DNA of 64,000 nucleotides, taken from the NCBI GenBank assembly GCA_036924085.1, contig JAVGWX010000013.1:57198652-57262651 (forward strand). The letters run 5' to 3'. The stretch's first letter is position 1; the number at the start of each line of letters is the position of its first letter. The notes under the pieces are model-generated. The model ran no database searches. It had not been told where the DNA came from and saw nothing but the letters and a program-made list of their open reading frames with translations. This document shows, piece by piece, positions 1 to 11,685 of the stretch. The stretch is from Ariolimax columbianus. Its lineage: Eukaryota; Mollusca; Gastropoda; Stylommatophora; Arionidae. A program made the translations under genes and the position numbers.

Positions 1-90
1 TGACTGTGTCTTGTGGGAGTAACATCTCAGAAATAATAGTAAAGTGTGTTGTGTTTAATGTTCAGTTTTATTTCTGAGACGTTGAAATGT

Positions 91-993
91 TGTTGTTGTT
101 GTTGTTGAATGATCATAATGAGTAACTTCTTTTGTGAGCCATGAAAATTGCGTTAAGTGGTAGGTCGCAGAGGTTTTCATCACATTCCGAGCGTGCTGAT
201 GATTTTAAAAATCACTATACTGTTTAGCTCTATCTACTTGTCGCTCACTACTATGGAGATCACGTCGATTCACACCTTGTTAGCCAGACAGAAACAATAT
301 GTTTTAAGAGAGAACTGCCTGGTAGTGAGGTGAAATCTCGGTCAGCATGTTCTGCCTACCTTTGACTAACATAGTCTGATCAGTATGTTTCATCTGACCC
401 TGACTAACATAGTCTGATCAGTATGTTTCATCTGACCCTGACTAACATAGTCTGATCAGTATGTTTTACCTGATCCTGACTAACATAGTCTGATCAGTAT
501 GTTTCATCTGACCCTGACTAACATAGTCTGATCAGTATGTTTTACCTGATCCTGACTAACATAGCCTGATCAGTATGTTTCATCTGACCCTGACTAACAT
601 AGTCTGATCAGTACGGTTCATCTGACCCTGACTAACATAGTCTGATCCGTATGTTTCATCTGACCCTGACTAACATAGTCTGATCAGTATGTTTTACCTG
701 ATCCTGACTAACATAGTCTGATCAGTATGTTTCATCTGACCCTGACTAACATAGTCTGATCAGTATGTTTTACCTGATCCTGACTAACATAGTCTGATCA
801 GTATGTTTCATCTGACCCTGACTAACATAGTCTGATCAGTATGTTTTACCTGATCCTGACTAACATAGTCTGATCAGTATGTTTCATCTGACCCTGACTA
901 ACATAGTCTGATCAGTATGTTTTACCTGACCTTGACTAACATAGTCTGATCAGTATATTTTGTCTGACCAGACGTTAGTCATTTCTCCACGCA
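91..993 (-). mobile_element. Family T retroposon, copy A, with internal minisatellite
   Basis: On the minus strand the element reads 5' leader, tandem array, body and (AAC)n tail; the tail appears here as GTT repeats at 91-106. The body at about 110-350 matches the other T copies, for example in the segment around GAGCGTGCTGATG and GTCGCTCACTACTA. The array at 352-968 is about sixteen 38 bp units. The 7 bp sequence GAAATGT lies at 84-90 and again at 994-1000, just outside the element, and is a plausible target-site duplication. The sense strand is inferred from the tail. No protein is encoded. Confidence 0.75.
352..968. repeat. 38 bp minisatellite inside T copy A
   Basis: About sixteen units of 38 bp. 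Each carries the palindrome CTGATCAG and the segment CCCTGACTAACATAGT. Two unit types alternate, one with GTTTCATCTGACC and one with GTTTTACCTGATCC, giving a partial two-unit period of 76 bp. Confidence 0.95.
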
Positions 994-1229
994 GAAATGT
1001 ATTAAGTTAAACTGTACTTCTCTGAGTAAATGAACCTGGTATGTAGCTTAGTTAATTGGCGCGCTCTAGTCTACCCAAATGTGCAGCTCTGTTAGAATCG
1101 AATAACAGATGGATTAGTATCGATAAAAGCAACTAGTAGAAATCGATATCAAACCATGGGGTATCGTCCAACGAAATCTCGAACAATTCTCTGTCTGCGA
1201 GAAGAGAATAGCTTTATTCTTGGTGGGTG

Positions 1230-1233
<4 letters not shown>

Positions 1234-1268
<35 letters not shown>
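1234..1268. repeat. (GA)n microsatellite
   Basis: A run of GA dinucleotides followed by a G-rich purine stretch to about 1310. Confidence 0.95.
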
Positions 1269-1272
<4 letters not shown>

Positions 1273-1424
1273 TGGAGGGGGGAGGAGTAGTGGCAATGGG
1301 GAGGGAGAGGAAGATGAAATATATGTAGGAGTCTAATTGTGTACTTACTTAATCCTGCCGTATTGTAAAATACTTCCAATAGTTTGGGCACCTTCGCTAA
1401 TGCCACGCAAACTTTTAGACAAGT

Positions 1425-1570
1425 GTATGTTTGTTTGTGTGAGTGTATACGTGTGTATGTGTGTGTGTTAGTATGTGTGTGTGTGTTTGGGATTGTGCGA
1501 GTGTATATGTGTGTGTGTGTGTTTGTGTGAGTATATATGTGTTTGTGTGAGTATATATATGTTTGTGTGA

Positions 1571-1630
<60 letters not shown>

Positions 1631-1655
1631 ATTTGTGTGTGTGTGTGTGTCTAAT
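1425..1655. repeat. (GT)n and (TA)n compound microsatellite
   Basis: GT-rich sequence with interspersed TATA, then an uninterrupted TA run at about 1571-1626, then GT again. The reading frames over it are low-complexity and not genes. Confidence 0.95.
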
Positions 1656-1804
1656 CTATGTAGTGCCATTTAGTTTCAATCCTAGTGTTGCATAACTGGC
1701 AGTGTACTCATTTATTATTTTATTGGTTGGTATTTTATGCTCTGTTCTTTTTTTTTTGTTCGTTCCGTTTAAGATTTTTAAAAACAATACAAATGATTTA
1801 TCAG

Positions 1805-2405
1805 GTACGTTATAATACTAATGTTCTGACTAGTAGCACTATAATACTACAATTCTAAAAGGTATACTATAAAACTAATGTTCAAATAGGCACACTATAA
1901 AACCAATGTACTAGCATGAACACTATAACACTAATGTTCTAACAGGTTCACTATAACGCTAATATTCTAACATGAACATTTTAACACTAATGTTCTAGCA
2001 TGAACAGTATTAAAACTAATGTTCTAAAAAGTTCACTTTAACACTAATGTTCTAAAAGGTTCACTATAACACAAATGTTCTAGCAGGAACACAATAACAC
2101 AAATGTTCTAACAGGTTCACTATAACACAACTGTTCTAGCTGAACACTATAACACAAATGTTCTAACAGGAACAGTATAGCACAAATGTTCTAACATGAA
2201 CACTATAACACTAATGTTCTAGAAAGCACACTATAAAACTAATGTTCCAACAGATACACTATACAACTAATGTTCTAACGGATACACTACAAAACTAATG
2301 TTCAAACAGATATACTACAAAACTAATGTTCAAACATGTACACTATAGTACTACAGTGCTAACAATTCCTCTATAACACAAATCTGCTAAGAGGCGCACT
2401 ATAAT
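1805..2405. repeat. Degenerate ~28 bp tandem array
   Basis: About twenty diverged units built on CACTATAACACTAATGTTCT with a variable tail such as AACAGGTT or AGCATGAA. Divergence between units is much higher than in the other arrays of the window, so this array looks old. Confidence 0.85.
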
Positions 2406-2410
2406 ACAAA

Positions 2411-3290
2411 ATAATTTAACACTTATCAATGTTGAACCTCATACTGGATGCCACACAGTCAACATGTGCAGTTAAAAGTTCTTTCCTCGTCAAAATCAGG
2501 CACAAATACCCGACAGGCATTAGGACCACTACTATAATGATGAAGCGATGAAAAGCAAGAGTCGATATATCGAATGTGTATAGGTGATATTCTAATGGCG
2601 TCGATCAGTCATTTATTGATCTAACCTTACACAACTGGGGAGCAGTTTTTTGTTTTCAAAATGGAGTTCGAAGAAGCTCGACAGAGCTGGAGTATAATTT
2701 CTAGCACGCTTGCTAAAAGACGGTGGAGAATAAAAACCCTGACGTCTGAACGAACAGTCAACCGCCAATCTACGTGCGCTTTCCTATACAACAGGGGGGC
2801 TGTTTCTAGCAAACATCTATAGTCGGTCTCAATGTAAAAATAGGAGTGAGTCAGCAATGAGTCAATGCTATTTTTGACGCAGCCTTATTCAACAAATCAA
2901 AACCCCAGACGAGGAAACGGAATCGTGTATTATGTGTTAAGAGAGGTGACCCATTTTACACATTAGGCTGGGTCAGGTACGCAATTTGTGACAGCTTCGT
3001 GTCCTTGACACAGATATGTTTGTAGCTATGGAATCTCTCAAAGGATAAAATTGGTGTGTGTCACTTCGACTACAACTGACACCCTTGCTAGAAGATGGCG
3101 TCAAATCCAGGAATACGGTTTTGCAATAGTGGATTGTGAGATTTGTTTTATATGGCGCGTAGAGATGCTACCATACACAGCCTTCATTAGTTGCTTCTAC
3201 TATGTACTAGTCACACGCACTGTCCATGTGTCCCGTCTTTACAACACACGATGTGTGGGAGGTTTGATCTCAGACATCCTTACTCTCCTT
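2411..3290. other. Unassigned stretch
   Basis: No recognised gene or repeat. Open frames of 76 and 98 codons on the two strands have no recognisable motif. Confidence 0.5.
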
Positions 3291-3358
3291 TACGACATAC
3301 GTGATGGAGCAGTTTACCTCCCCCCACCCCCGTATTACTCTTCTTAGTCACGCCATAT

Positions 3359-3634
3359 TTTTTTAATTTTTAATTTATTTTTATTTTTTTTGCGTTCGCC
3401 TTATTTCTCTAATACCAAAGGCTGTGTGTGTTGCACTGTGGTTTTTATTTCGCGCCTGTCGGCCCAGTGCATCCGACTTCAGCATGTATTTTATGAAAGG
3501 GTCTGCTTCCTCCTGCATTTTCTAAGGGTTTGCTTTCCAGGGGTAACGGCCGGTGCTGTGGTGGGGATCGAACCCAGCACCTTCGGATTGTGAACCGTGC
3601 CACTTAACCACTAGACCACGCCGTCCCCTACCCT
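3359..3634 (-). mobile_element. SINE-A, full-length copy with tRNA-like head
   Basis: On the minus strand the head has tRNA-like promoter boxes: TGGTCTAGTGGTTA (box A-like) and GGTTCGATCCC (box B-like). It is followed by a middle region with GCTGAAGTCGGATG and an A/AT-rich tail, seen as T-rich sequence at 3359-3392. The 8 bp CGCCATAT lies at 3351-3358 and 3635-3642 as a target-site duplication. It sits inside an older repeat of about 57 bp. It is non-coding; transcription by RNA polymerase III is inferred from the boxes. Confidence 0.8.
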
Positions 3635-3635
3635 C

Positions 3636-3740
3636 GCCATATAACTCGTATCAGTCACGTGATGGGACAGTTTACCCCACCCACCCTCCACATATAACTC
3701 GTATCAGTCACGTGATGGGACAGTTTACCCCACCAGGTAA
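3636..3740. repeat. Short tandem repeat, ~55 bp unit, split by SINE-A
   Basis: Two near-identical units with TCAGTCACGTGATGGGACAG lie here, and a diverged third unit is present at about 3296-3350. SINE-A inserted between them. Confidence 0.7.
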
Positions 3741-3835
3741 ACAACTCCTCTTCATTACATTAACGATATTCTCCGCTAAAGTTGGTAGCTAGCTCCAGGC
3801 AAACCCTCCTTAGTCACATTAACGATATTCTTCAA

Positions 3836-4031
3836 GCGAGAGGGCTAACTCGGTACCCAAAAATGCATGCTTCGGTCAGATGTCTCGGACCGAAAGTTGC
3901 AAATATCGCAGTCAATCTATAAACTACGTCACAACGCATTCCGTTCTTCAGACAACATCCTGTTACATGCAACGCCCTTTTAATAGCTTGAAGATTTAGA
4001 ACGAACGAAGAAGAAAGAAGAAGATGAAGAT
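3836..4031 (+). mobile_element. SINE-B, 5'-truncated copy
   Basis: Matches the 3' half of SINE-B in the same order: GGTACCCAAAAATGC-like sequence, the CGGACCGAAAGTTGCAAATA segment, ACAACGCATTCCGTTCT, then GAACGAACGAAGAAG and a GAA/GAT-rich tail to 4031. The 5' half is missing. Confidence 0.7.
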
Positions 4032-4744
4032 CACGTGAATGTATGAGGATGCGCCACACTTCATTTTGGAACTGGAAAGTCGTCTTATATTTTATTCCCA
4101 GAAGTAAAAACTGCAACCAGACAGACAGACCTAAACGATTCAAAATATATATTTTCCTAATCGATAGAGCAAGCATGTTTAATCACGAACTTTTAACTAG
4201 TTACTTACAGGCAGACATGCAGATTACAAGGAATTAACAAATCACATTGTTCAGATATATCCGTTTTTGTTTGTTTCCTATTTCATATGTTGACCTACTT
4301 TTGATTTGTGATGTTAACAAAAGGGAAACTCCAGTGAATCCCCTGACAACGAAAATGGAAATGCGGGGTCAAATTGACGACATGGCTAAAAATAGAGCAA
4401 GGCTTTCTTACCTGTTAAGTAGAGCGAACCCAGAAAGTACATATGAATTTTAGCGTGTAAATCAAACAAAGAATGAATGAGTAACCGTTGCAACAGACAC
4501 CTTATAGTGTCCACGCAAAAAAAGGCCGAGACGGTCAAGATCAAAGACACGATCATTTTAAACATATACAAAAAAAGAAGACATCAGCTGCGGGAACGGA
4601 CAATTTATGTCAAATAATATATAAATAAAGAAACAAAGAATTGTTGGGCAGATACGAATTTCACAAGCGAAACAGTTAAAGATTTGAAGAAGCAATTGTC
4701 ACAAACAGAACAGATGTATTCAAACAAGTTAATGAATACTTACT
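4032..4744. other. Unassigned AT-rich stretch
   Basis: No recognised gene or repeat. Overlapping 60-70 codon frames have no recognisable motif. Confidence 0.5.
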
Positions 4745-5125
4745 TAAATAATTACCCGAGTGGTGCGCCGAGGTCTACGTGTGTGACAAGGACAAGAATA
4801 GCACCACTGCCCCACCGAGAGCATGTCGTAGGAGGCGACTAACTGTGTGACATGGCATAACATCGGCCATAGTCAGGTGGTTTGTTAAGAGCAGTATAGA
4901 TATGGCGCCTAGCAGACTGCTGGTCTACTTTGTGTTTGAGTTTTTAAGATGGACTTGCACATTAGTTAACCACCTTCAATAGTGGAGTAATAAACTACTC
5001 GAGCCTAGCCCACTAAGCAGGAAATCTTACTTCTGGCTACATCCAGCTCACATCAGAGATGGGACCCGCAGAGGGGCTTACGTGCCTCTAGAAGTACAGA
5101 TAGACTAAGACTAAGACTAATTAAT
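4745..5125 (+). other. Possible unclassified SINE-like sequence
   Basis: GC-richer than its surroundings and ending in a short ACTAAG repeat at 5105-5120, resembling the simple tail of a retroposon. No promoter boxes or second copy were recognised, so this is a guess from shape only. Confidence 0.2.
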
Positions 5126-5164
5126 ACTACTCAACATAAGTTAAGGGTCACTTACGAATTGAAT

Positions 5165-5420
5165 GTCTCCAATGAGTAGGATTACTCTTTTGTGCCCCCT
5201 AAACATTACGATAATTGGCAGGTTGTCGTAGTTTTCCTCACACCCCGAGTGTACTGATGAATGTGGATTGGGGTCCTCCTAACTGGTGTGCTTTGATTGG
5301 CTTCATCGGCGTGTCGCTCACTACTACGGGGATTACGTCAATCCCTAACCTTGGCAACCAGACTGACATGACAACAGCCCATTTTCAAGAAGGATCGTGT
5401 CCAGTATGTTTTGTTTCACC
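5165..5420 (-). mobile_element. Family T retroposon, copy B, body only
   Basis: Body of the T element, recognisable from CCAATGAGTAGGATTACTC, GTGTCGCTCACTACTACG and GGGATTACGTC. The tail and the tandem array are missing apart from a trace near 5400-5415. Diverged from the other copies. Confidence 0.7.
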
Positions 5421-5536
5421 CTCCCCGCAAGTATTATTAGTATTAGTCGATCCATGCTAAGTATAAAACTTGATAGACACATCACGAGCTGAAAGCAGAT
5501 TCAAATATTCTCAATTTAAACTTCTGGTCGCTAAAC

Positions 5537-5753
5537 TCTCTAATCTACCAGTTACTAATCCTCTAATCTACCAGCTACTAACCCTCTAATCTACCAGCTA
5601 CTAACCCTCTAATCTACCAGCTACTAACCCTCTAATCTACCAGCTACTAACCCTCTAATCTACCAGCTACTAACCCTCTAATCTACCAGCTACTAACTCT
5701 CTAATCTACCAGCTACTAACCCTCTAATCTACCAGCTACTAACCCGCTAATCT
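5537..5753. repeat. 22 bp minisatellite
   Basis: About ten units with CTCTAATCTACCAGCTACTA. Units are nearly identical in the middle and diverge at both ends. Confidence 0.95.
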
Positions 5754-5799
5754 GCCGCTTTATATGCCGATATGCTAATCTTCCGTTGGTAGCTCACCT

Positions 5800-6690
5800 G
5801 GTTTTATTAACACGACTTTAATTAGGTCCTCTTCAGCTTTCACTTACCTTGTTTTAGGTCAAAACTAGTCCCATAACTGGACACAATCTTCGTATCTGAT
5901 ATCATGTCGTTATCAAGTAAAGCGATACGTGTGTGTGTGTACATGCATATATTGCACCGACGCGAGAAACGGAACTTACGCAATACAGCTACTTGGAAAC
6001 CAATGACGTCATCACAATCATTTCATCATGACGTAATCTGTAGCTTTTTGAAATTTATCTATATCCATTTCTTTGATTTGGTTTAATTGGAAAACCCTTT
6101 TATACCATTGTTGACCGACCTGTGCCAAAAATGTTATACTGTGGATTACTCTCACAACTAACTTTCGTAAATTGTCAACGTTGTGCAATAGTGGCGTCAC
6201 TTACTTGTGATCGCTGACAGTCTTCTTGGCAATATCCATTGAACCTTTAAACATTTACGAGCCTAACATTCTCTGAACCTCATAATATAAACATATGTTT
6301 TTACCCATATGACAGTAAAATTAAAATGTAAGTTTCCGATTGCATCTTAAATGTAAGTTTTCTATTGTGTCTTAATAATAAGTGTTTGTATTTATATTCA
6401 AGACACAATGAGATGTGTTATTATGGAGACACGGATTGAGGAGTAGGGGAGGAGGAAATAGATGGTTAGTGAGAGTGTGGGGGTAGGGCGGATCTGATGC
6501 AGGCGAGGGGTGTGGGAAGGGATATATCCTTCATTCGTTTTAATCTGTTCGTTCTATCATATTGTGCAGTTCGATTGAGGGGGCGGTCTTCTGCTCAGCT
6601 GTAAATTGGTACCCCACTTTGGTCTATATTTGAATAGGCGAGAGATGGGAAAAGTTGGCGGTGCCAGATTCATAGACTGCACCAAATCGT
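5800..6690. other. Unassigned stretch
   Basis: No gene recognised. The short segment CTCAGCTGTAAATTGGTACC at about 6595-6614 resembles the module found in the SINE-D copy near 63.4 kb, so a decayed SINE may lie at 6580-6660. Confidence 0.4.
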
Positions 6691-6746
6691 TGGACTATGT
6701 ACAACATTAACAGTTATGACTTCCATGGACGACATGGCTTTCCCGA

Positions 6747-7388
6747 GCAGTATGGCACACCTCATCACACACCTCATCACACACACCTCACCACACACCT
6801 CATCACACACACCTCACCACACACTTCATCATACACATCACCACACACCTCACCACACACCTCATCACACACCTCACCCCACACCTCATCACACACCTCA
6901 TCATACACCTCACCACACACCTCACCACACACCTCATCACACACACCTCACCACACACTTCATCATACACATCACCACACACCTCATCACACACCTCATC
7001 ACACACCCCACCACACACCTCACCACACACCTCATCACACACCTCATCATACACCTCACCACACACCTCACCACACACTTCATCATAAACATCACCACAC
7101 ACCTCACCACACACAACACCACACACCTCATCACACACACCTCACCACACACTTCATCATACACATCACCACACACCTCACCACACACCTCATCACACAC
7201 CTCACCACACATCTCATCACACACCTCACCACACACCTCATCACACATCTCATCATACACCTCACCACACACCTCACCACACACTTCATCATAAACATCA
7301 CCACACACCTCACCACACACCTCATCACACACCTCACCCCACACCTCACAACACACCTCACCACACACCTCATCACACACCTCATTTA
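6747..7388. repeat. 12 bp CA-rich minisatellite
   Basis: About fifty units of the type CACACACCTCAC or CACACACCTCAT, with occasional insertions. The period is a multiple of three, so long frames exist on both strands (His-Thr-Pro or Cys-Val-Glu rich). These are repeat translations, not genes. Confidence 0.95.
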
Positions 7389-7414
7389 AGCTGGCTGTTT
7401 GAGTGGCAGTTTTG

Positions 7415-7570
7415 TGATCCCTATTCCTTGGCCAGACTGCACTAGGGTCGCTACAGAGAGACAGACTAGGGACTTACTTAGCGATGGTTCGCTGACCCTA
7501 ATTCAAGCAGGCAACTACGCGTGGCTGGCTGCAGTCATCTCTTGCACTGCTGCTGCATCTTGGACCCTTT
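7415..7570 (-). mobile_element. Highly diverged SINE-B-like fragment
   Basis: The order CCTTGGCCAGACTGCAC, then GATGGTTCGCTGACCCTAA, then GGCTGCAGTCA follows the 5' half of SINE-B read from the opposite strand. Similarity is patchy. Confidence 0.35.
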
Positions 7571-7685
7571 TTGTTGGAAGTGACTCGAACTGGGTTAATC
7601 TAAACTTTTCTCGACGATCATTCGGGGTACGTTTCAATGGCTTTTCCTGCATCTCTAGACGTATTTGAGAAGGTGAACTAAGGCC

Positions 7686-8088
7686 ATCCACACACTTCAC
7701 AACACACTCATCACAACACACGCATCACAACACACACTTCACAACACATGCATCACAACACAACCCAGTGTGGTGTGAAGTGTGTGTTGTGATGAGTGTG
7801 TTGTCAAGTGTGTGTTGTGATGAGTGTGTTGTGAAGTGTGTGTGTTGTGATGCGTGTGTTATGATGAGTATGTTGTGACGTACGTATTTCTCTAGTAGTA
7901 ACAGTGTGTTGTGATGAGTGTGTTGTCAAGTGTGTGTTGTGATGAGTGTGTTGTCAAGTGTGTGTTGTGATGAGTGTGTTGTCAAGTGTGTGTTGTGATG
8001 AGTGTGTTGTGAAGTGTGTGTGTTGTGATGCGTATGTTATGATGAGTATGTTGTGACGTACGTATTTCTCTAGTAGTAACATATTTAC
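7686..8088. repeat. GT/CA minisatellite with strand switch
   Basis: From 7686 to about 7762 the strand is CA-rich (CACAACACACTCATCA type). From about 7766 it switches to the complementary type (TGTGTTGTGATGAGTG). The two halves form an imperfect palindrome with arms of roughly 75 bp. The right half also holds a direct duplication: the segment with GTGACGTACGTATTTCTC occurs at about 7876 and 8053. Confidence 0.85.
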
Positions 8089-8540
8089 GCCACTGGATAC
8101 ATACAGTTTGTTTGTCCATGTTTATTTGCCAATCTGGATTACGTAGCGAAGGTACCACAGCCAATAGCCAAGCGTTATCTGTAATTATGAATCTAGGTCA
8201 CTCAGGCAGCGGACACAGTCTGATCGTTAGCCTACCAGCGCGGCAGTCTTGGCTAATGTTTAATTAATGCCAGACTTTCTCGCGACCAGGGGGCGCGGTT
8301 TGGATCGTAGACCCGGTCGTAACCTATACCTAATATTTGCTCTTAAAATGCGACCCAGAAACTGCTGACCTGGTCTGAAGTTATTGACCTTGGCTGGTCA
8401 CTGACCTCAGAAGTGGGGTCCAGGTAACGGTTTAATGAGGGGAGTGAAAGAACACTTGGAGAAGTGACGGATTAGGACGTTTTGTGGACTACAACCGAAG
8501 GACCTTTGTCAGTTCCCCTGGAGTTAAATAAATGATTTTC
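8089..8540. other. Unassigned stretch
   Basis: No gene or repeat recognised with confidence. Confidence 0.5.
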
Positions 8541-8554
8541 TTTACAGCTTCATT

Positions 8555-9009
8555 CTTGTTTCGAATGGCCACAATGAGTAGGTTTACTCTTGTGTGCGCC
8601 CTGAAAAGGGCATTACGTGACGAGTTGCGGTAGCTCACCTCACATCCAGAGCGTGCTGACGAAGGTGGACCGTGGTCCTCCAGGCGGTTGTGCTATGCTT
8701 GGCTACATTTACGTGTCGCTCACAACTATGGGGATTACGTATCTGATCAGTAAATCGTCCCTGACCCTGACTAACATATCTGATCAGTAAATCGTGCCTG
8801 ACCCTGACTAACATGTCTGATCAGTAAATTGTGCCTGACCCTGACTAACATGTCTGATCACTAAATTGTGCCTCACCCTGACTAACATGTCTGATCAGTA
8901 AATTGTGCCTGACCCTGACTAACATATCTGATCAGTAAATTGTGCCTCACCCTGACTAACATGTCTGATCAGTAAATTGTGCCTGACCAGACGTTAGTAT
9001 TTCTCCCTC
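8555..9009 (-). mobile_element. Family T retroposon, copy C, with target duplication
   Basis: The body is at about 8562-8735 and an array of six to seven 37 bp units at about 8740-8985. The end sequence CAGACGTTAGTATTTCTCCC corresponds to the 5' leader on the sense strand. The 12 bp TACAGCTTCATT is present at 8543-8554 and 9010-9021, immediately flanking the element. Compared with copy E, part of the body between GGGGATTACGT and the array is deleted. Confidence 0.8.
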
Positions 9010-9275
9010 TACAGCTTCATTTAACAAATGATGTTCTGAAAGTGTTACGGGTTGGGGGAGGGGGGGGGGAGTCCAGGGGCCATAACACTGTCCATCTGAC
9101 ACTGAGAAGGGATATTCGGATCAGGAGGAGGGACAGAGCGAAAGAACACGTTATGTTTGGATGAAAACACATGTGTACAACTGTGTGATACGTGAATCAG
9201 TGCGTATGTGTTCTTTTTCTGATACAGGTTGGGGAGTCTGGCATGCGGCGTGATGAGTAGAGTGGGAGGAGTGGA

Positions 9276-11310
9276 GTGTGATGAGTGGGTTGTGACCAGT
9301 GTGTTGTGACGAATGTGTTGTGACGAATGTGTTGTGACGAATGTGTTGTGACGAATGTGTTGTGACCAGTGTGTTGTGACGAATGTGTTGTGACGAATGT
9401 GTTGTGACGAGTGTGTTGTGATGAGTGTTGTGATGAGTGTTGTGATGAGTTATGAGTGTGTTGTGATGAGTACATTGCGATGAGTTATCAATGTGTTGTG
9501 ATAAGTGTGTTGTGATGAATTGTGAGTGTGTTGTGATGAGTGTGTTGTAATGAGTGTGTTGTGATGAGTTGTGAGTGTGTTGTGATAAGTGTGTTGTGAT
9601 GAATTGTGAGTGTGGTGTGATGAGTGTGTTGTAATGAGTGTGTTGTGATAAGTGTGTTGTGATGAATTGTGAGTGTGTTGTGATGAGTGTGTTGTAATGA
9701 GTGTGTTGTGATGAGTTGTGAGTGTGTTGTGATAAGTGTGTTGTGATGAATTGTGAGTGTGTTGTGATGAGTGTGTTGTAATGAGTGTGTTGTGATGAGT
9801 TGTGAGTGTGTTGTGATGAGTGTGTTGTAATGAGTGTGTTGTGAAGAGTTGTGAGTGTGTTGTGATGAGTGTGTTGTAATGAGAGTGTTGTGATGAGTTG
9901 TGAGTGTGTTGGTATGAGTGTGTTGTAATGAGTGTGTTGTGGTAAGTGTGTTGTGATGAGTTGTGAGTGTGTTGGTATGAGTGTGTTGTAATGAGTGTGT
10001 TGTGTTGAGTGTGTTGTGATGAGTAGTGAGTGTGTGTTGTGATGAGTGTGTTGTAATGAGTGTGTTGTGATGAGTTGTGAGTGTGTTGTGATGAGTGTGT
10101 TGTAATGAGAGTGTTGTGATGAGTTGTGAGTGTGTTGGTATGAGTGTGTTGTAATGAGTGTGTTGTGATGAGTTGTGAGTGTGTTGTGATGAGTGTGTTG
10201 TAATGAGTGTGTTGTGAAGAGTTGTGAGTGTGTTGTGATGAGTGTGTTGTAATGAGAGTGTTGTGATGAGTTGTGAGTGTGTTGGTATGAGTGTGTTGTA
10301 ATGAGTGTGTTGTGGTAAGTGTGTTGTGATGAGTTGTGAGTGTGTTGGTATGAGTGTGTTGTAATGAGTGTGTTGTGATGAGTGTGTTGTGATGAGTAGT
10401 GAGTGTGTGTTGTGATGAGTGTGTTGTAATGAGTGTGTTGTGATGAGTTGTGAGTGTGTTGTGATGAGTGTGTTGTAATGAGTGTGTTGTGATGAGTTGT
10501 GAGTGTGTGTTGTGATGAGTGTGTTGTAATGAGTGTGTTGTGATGAGTTGTGAGTGTGTTGGTATGAGTGTGTTGTAATGAGTGTGTTGTGGTAAGTGTG
10601 TTGTGATGAGTTGTGAGTGTGTTGGTATGAGTGTGTTGTAATGAGTGTGTTGGTATGAGTGTGTTGTGATGAGTTGTGAGTGTGTGTTGTGATCAGTGTT
10701 GTGATCAGTGTGTTGTGATGAGTATGTTGTGATAAGTTGTGAGTGTCTGTTGTCATGAGTTATGAGTGTGTTGTGATGAGTGTGATGTGATGAGTGTGTT
10801 GTGATGAGTGTGATGTGATGAGTGTGTTGTGATGAGTGTGTTGTGATGAGTGTGATGTGATGAGTGTGTTGTGATGAGTGTGATGTGATGAGATGTGAGT
10901 GTGTATCGTGGTGAGTGTGTGTTATAGTGATTGTGTTGTGATGAATTGTGAGTGTGTGTTGTGATGAGTCTGTTGTGATGAGTTGTGAGTGTGTGTTGTA
11001 ATTTGTGTGTTGTGATAAGTGTGTTGTGATGAGTTATGAGTGTGATGTGATGAGTGTGTTGTGATGAGTGTGTTGTGATGAATGTGTTGGGATCAGTTGT
11101 GAGTGTGTGTTGTGATCAGTGTGTTGTGATGAGTTGTGAGTGTGTTGTGATGAGTGTGTTGTGATGAGTTGTCAGAGTGTTGTGATGAGTGTTTTGATGA
11201 GTTATGAGTAGGACGTGATGAGTGTGTTGTGAATGAGTGTGTTGTGATGAGTTGTGAGTCTGTGTTGTAATCAGTGTGTTCTGATGAGTTATGAGTGTGA
11301 TGAGTGTGTT
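9276..11310. repeat. 2 kb minisatellite of 14 bp-type units
   Basis: More than a hundred units built on TGTGTTGTGATGAG, with variants such as TGTGTTGTAATGAG and TGTGTTGGTATGAG arranged in a longer recurring pattern. A 422-codon minus-strand frame rich in His, Thr, Asn and Ser is only the array translated. The same unit type forms the right half of the 7.7-8.1 kb array. Confidence 0.95.
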
Positions 11311-11450
11311 ATATTTAGAGGAACGCCTAGCATTTATTTATGTCACCCCAAGGACCGTCGTTCCAAATTCCAGTTAGACATAAGTTTTGGTTCCTATCAA
11401 ATACAAAATAAAAGCCAACGTTGTACACAGCGTGGGAACTGCAAGGACTA

Positions 11451-11578
11451 GCGACATTTATTCCCCATCTCTTAAAAAATTTTCGGCGGATTTCAATAAC
11501 ATGAACAGACACGTAGGAATATTGGGTTTCAATTTTGCAGATTAGCTTGCGAGTCCTGTTTTAATATGAGCCGGTTTC
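11451..11578. repeat. Dispersed repeat X, copy 1
   Basis: Shares CAATAACATGAACAGACACG, a following ATATTG..TTCAATT..AGATTAGC segment and the CCGGTT..CAGG end with copy 2 at 12049-12178. Nature unknown. Confidence 0.7.
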
Positions 11579-11685
11579 AGGCCACCCTGCTGAAAATGGG
11601 AACCAGACTTACAGTTAAGAAAGACACGACAAGATGGATAAGAACTGGTCATAAAAGATGTCATCCCCAGCATTGAAATTTGTAG

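Noticed and set aside
352..968. CRISPR-like regular spacing of a palindromic repeat
   Set aside because: There are no unique spacers: the whole 38 bp unit repeats, inside a eukaryotic retroposon.
6697..7389. A 230-codon His/Thr/Pro frame and overlapping Cys/Val/Glu frames
   Set aside because: A 12 bp repeat has a period that is a multiple of three, so several frames stay open by construction.
9488..10756. A 422-codon minus-strand open frame
   Set aside because: It is the 14 bp-type minisatellite translated; composition is only His, Thr, Asn, Ser, Leu, Ile and Gln in repeat order.
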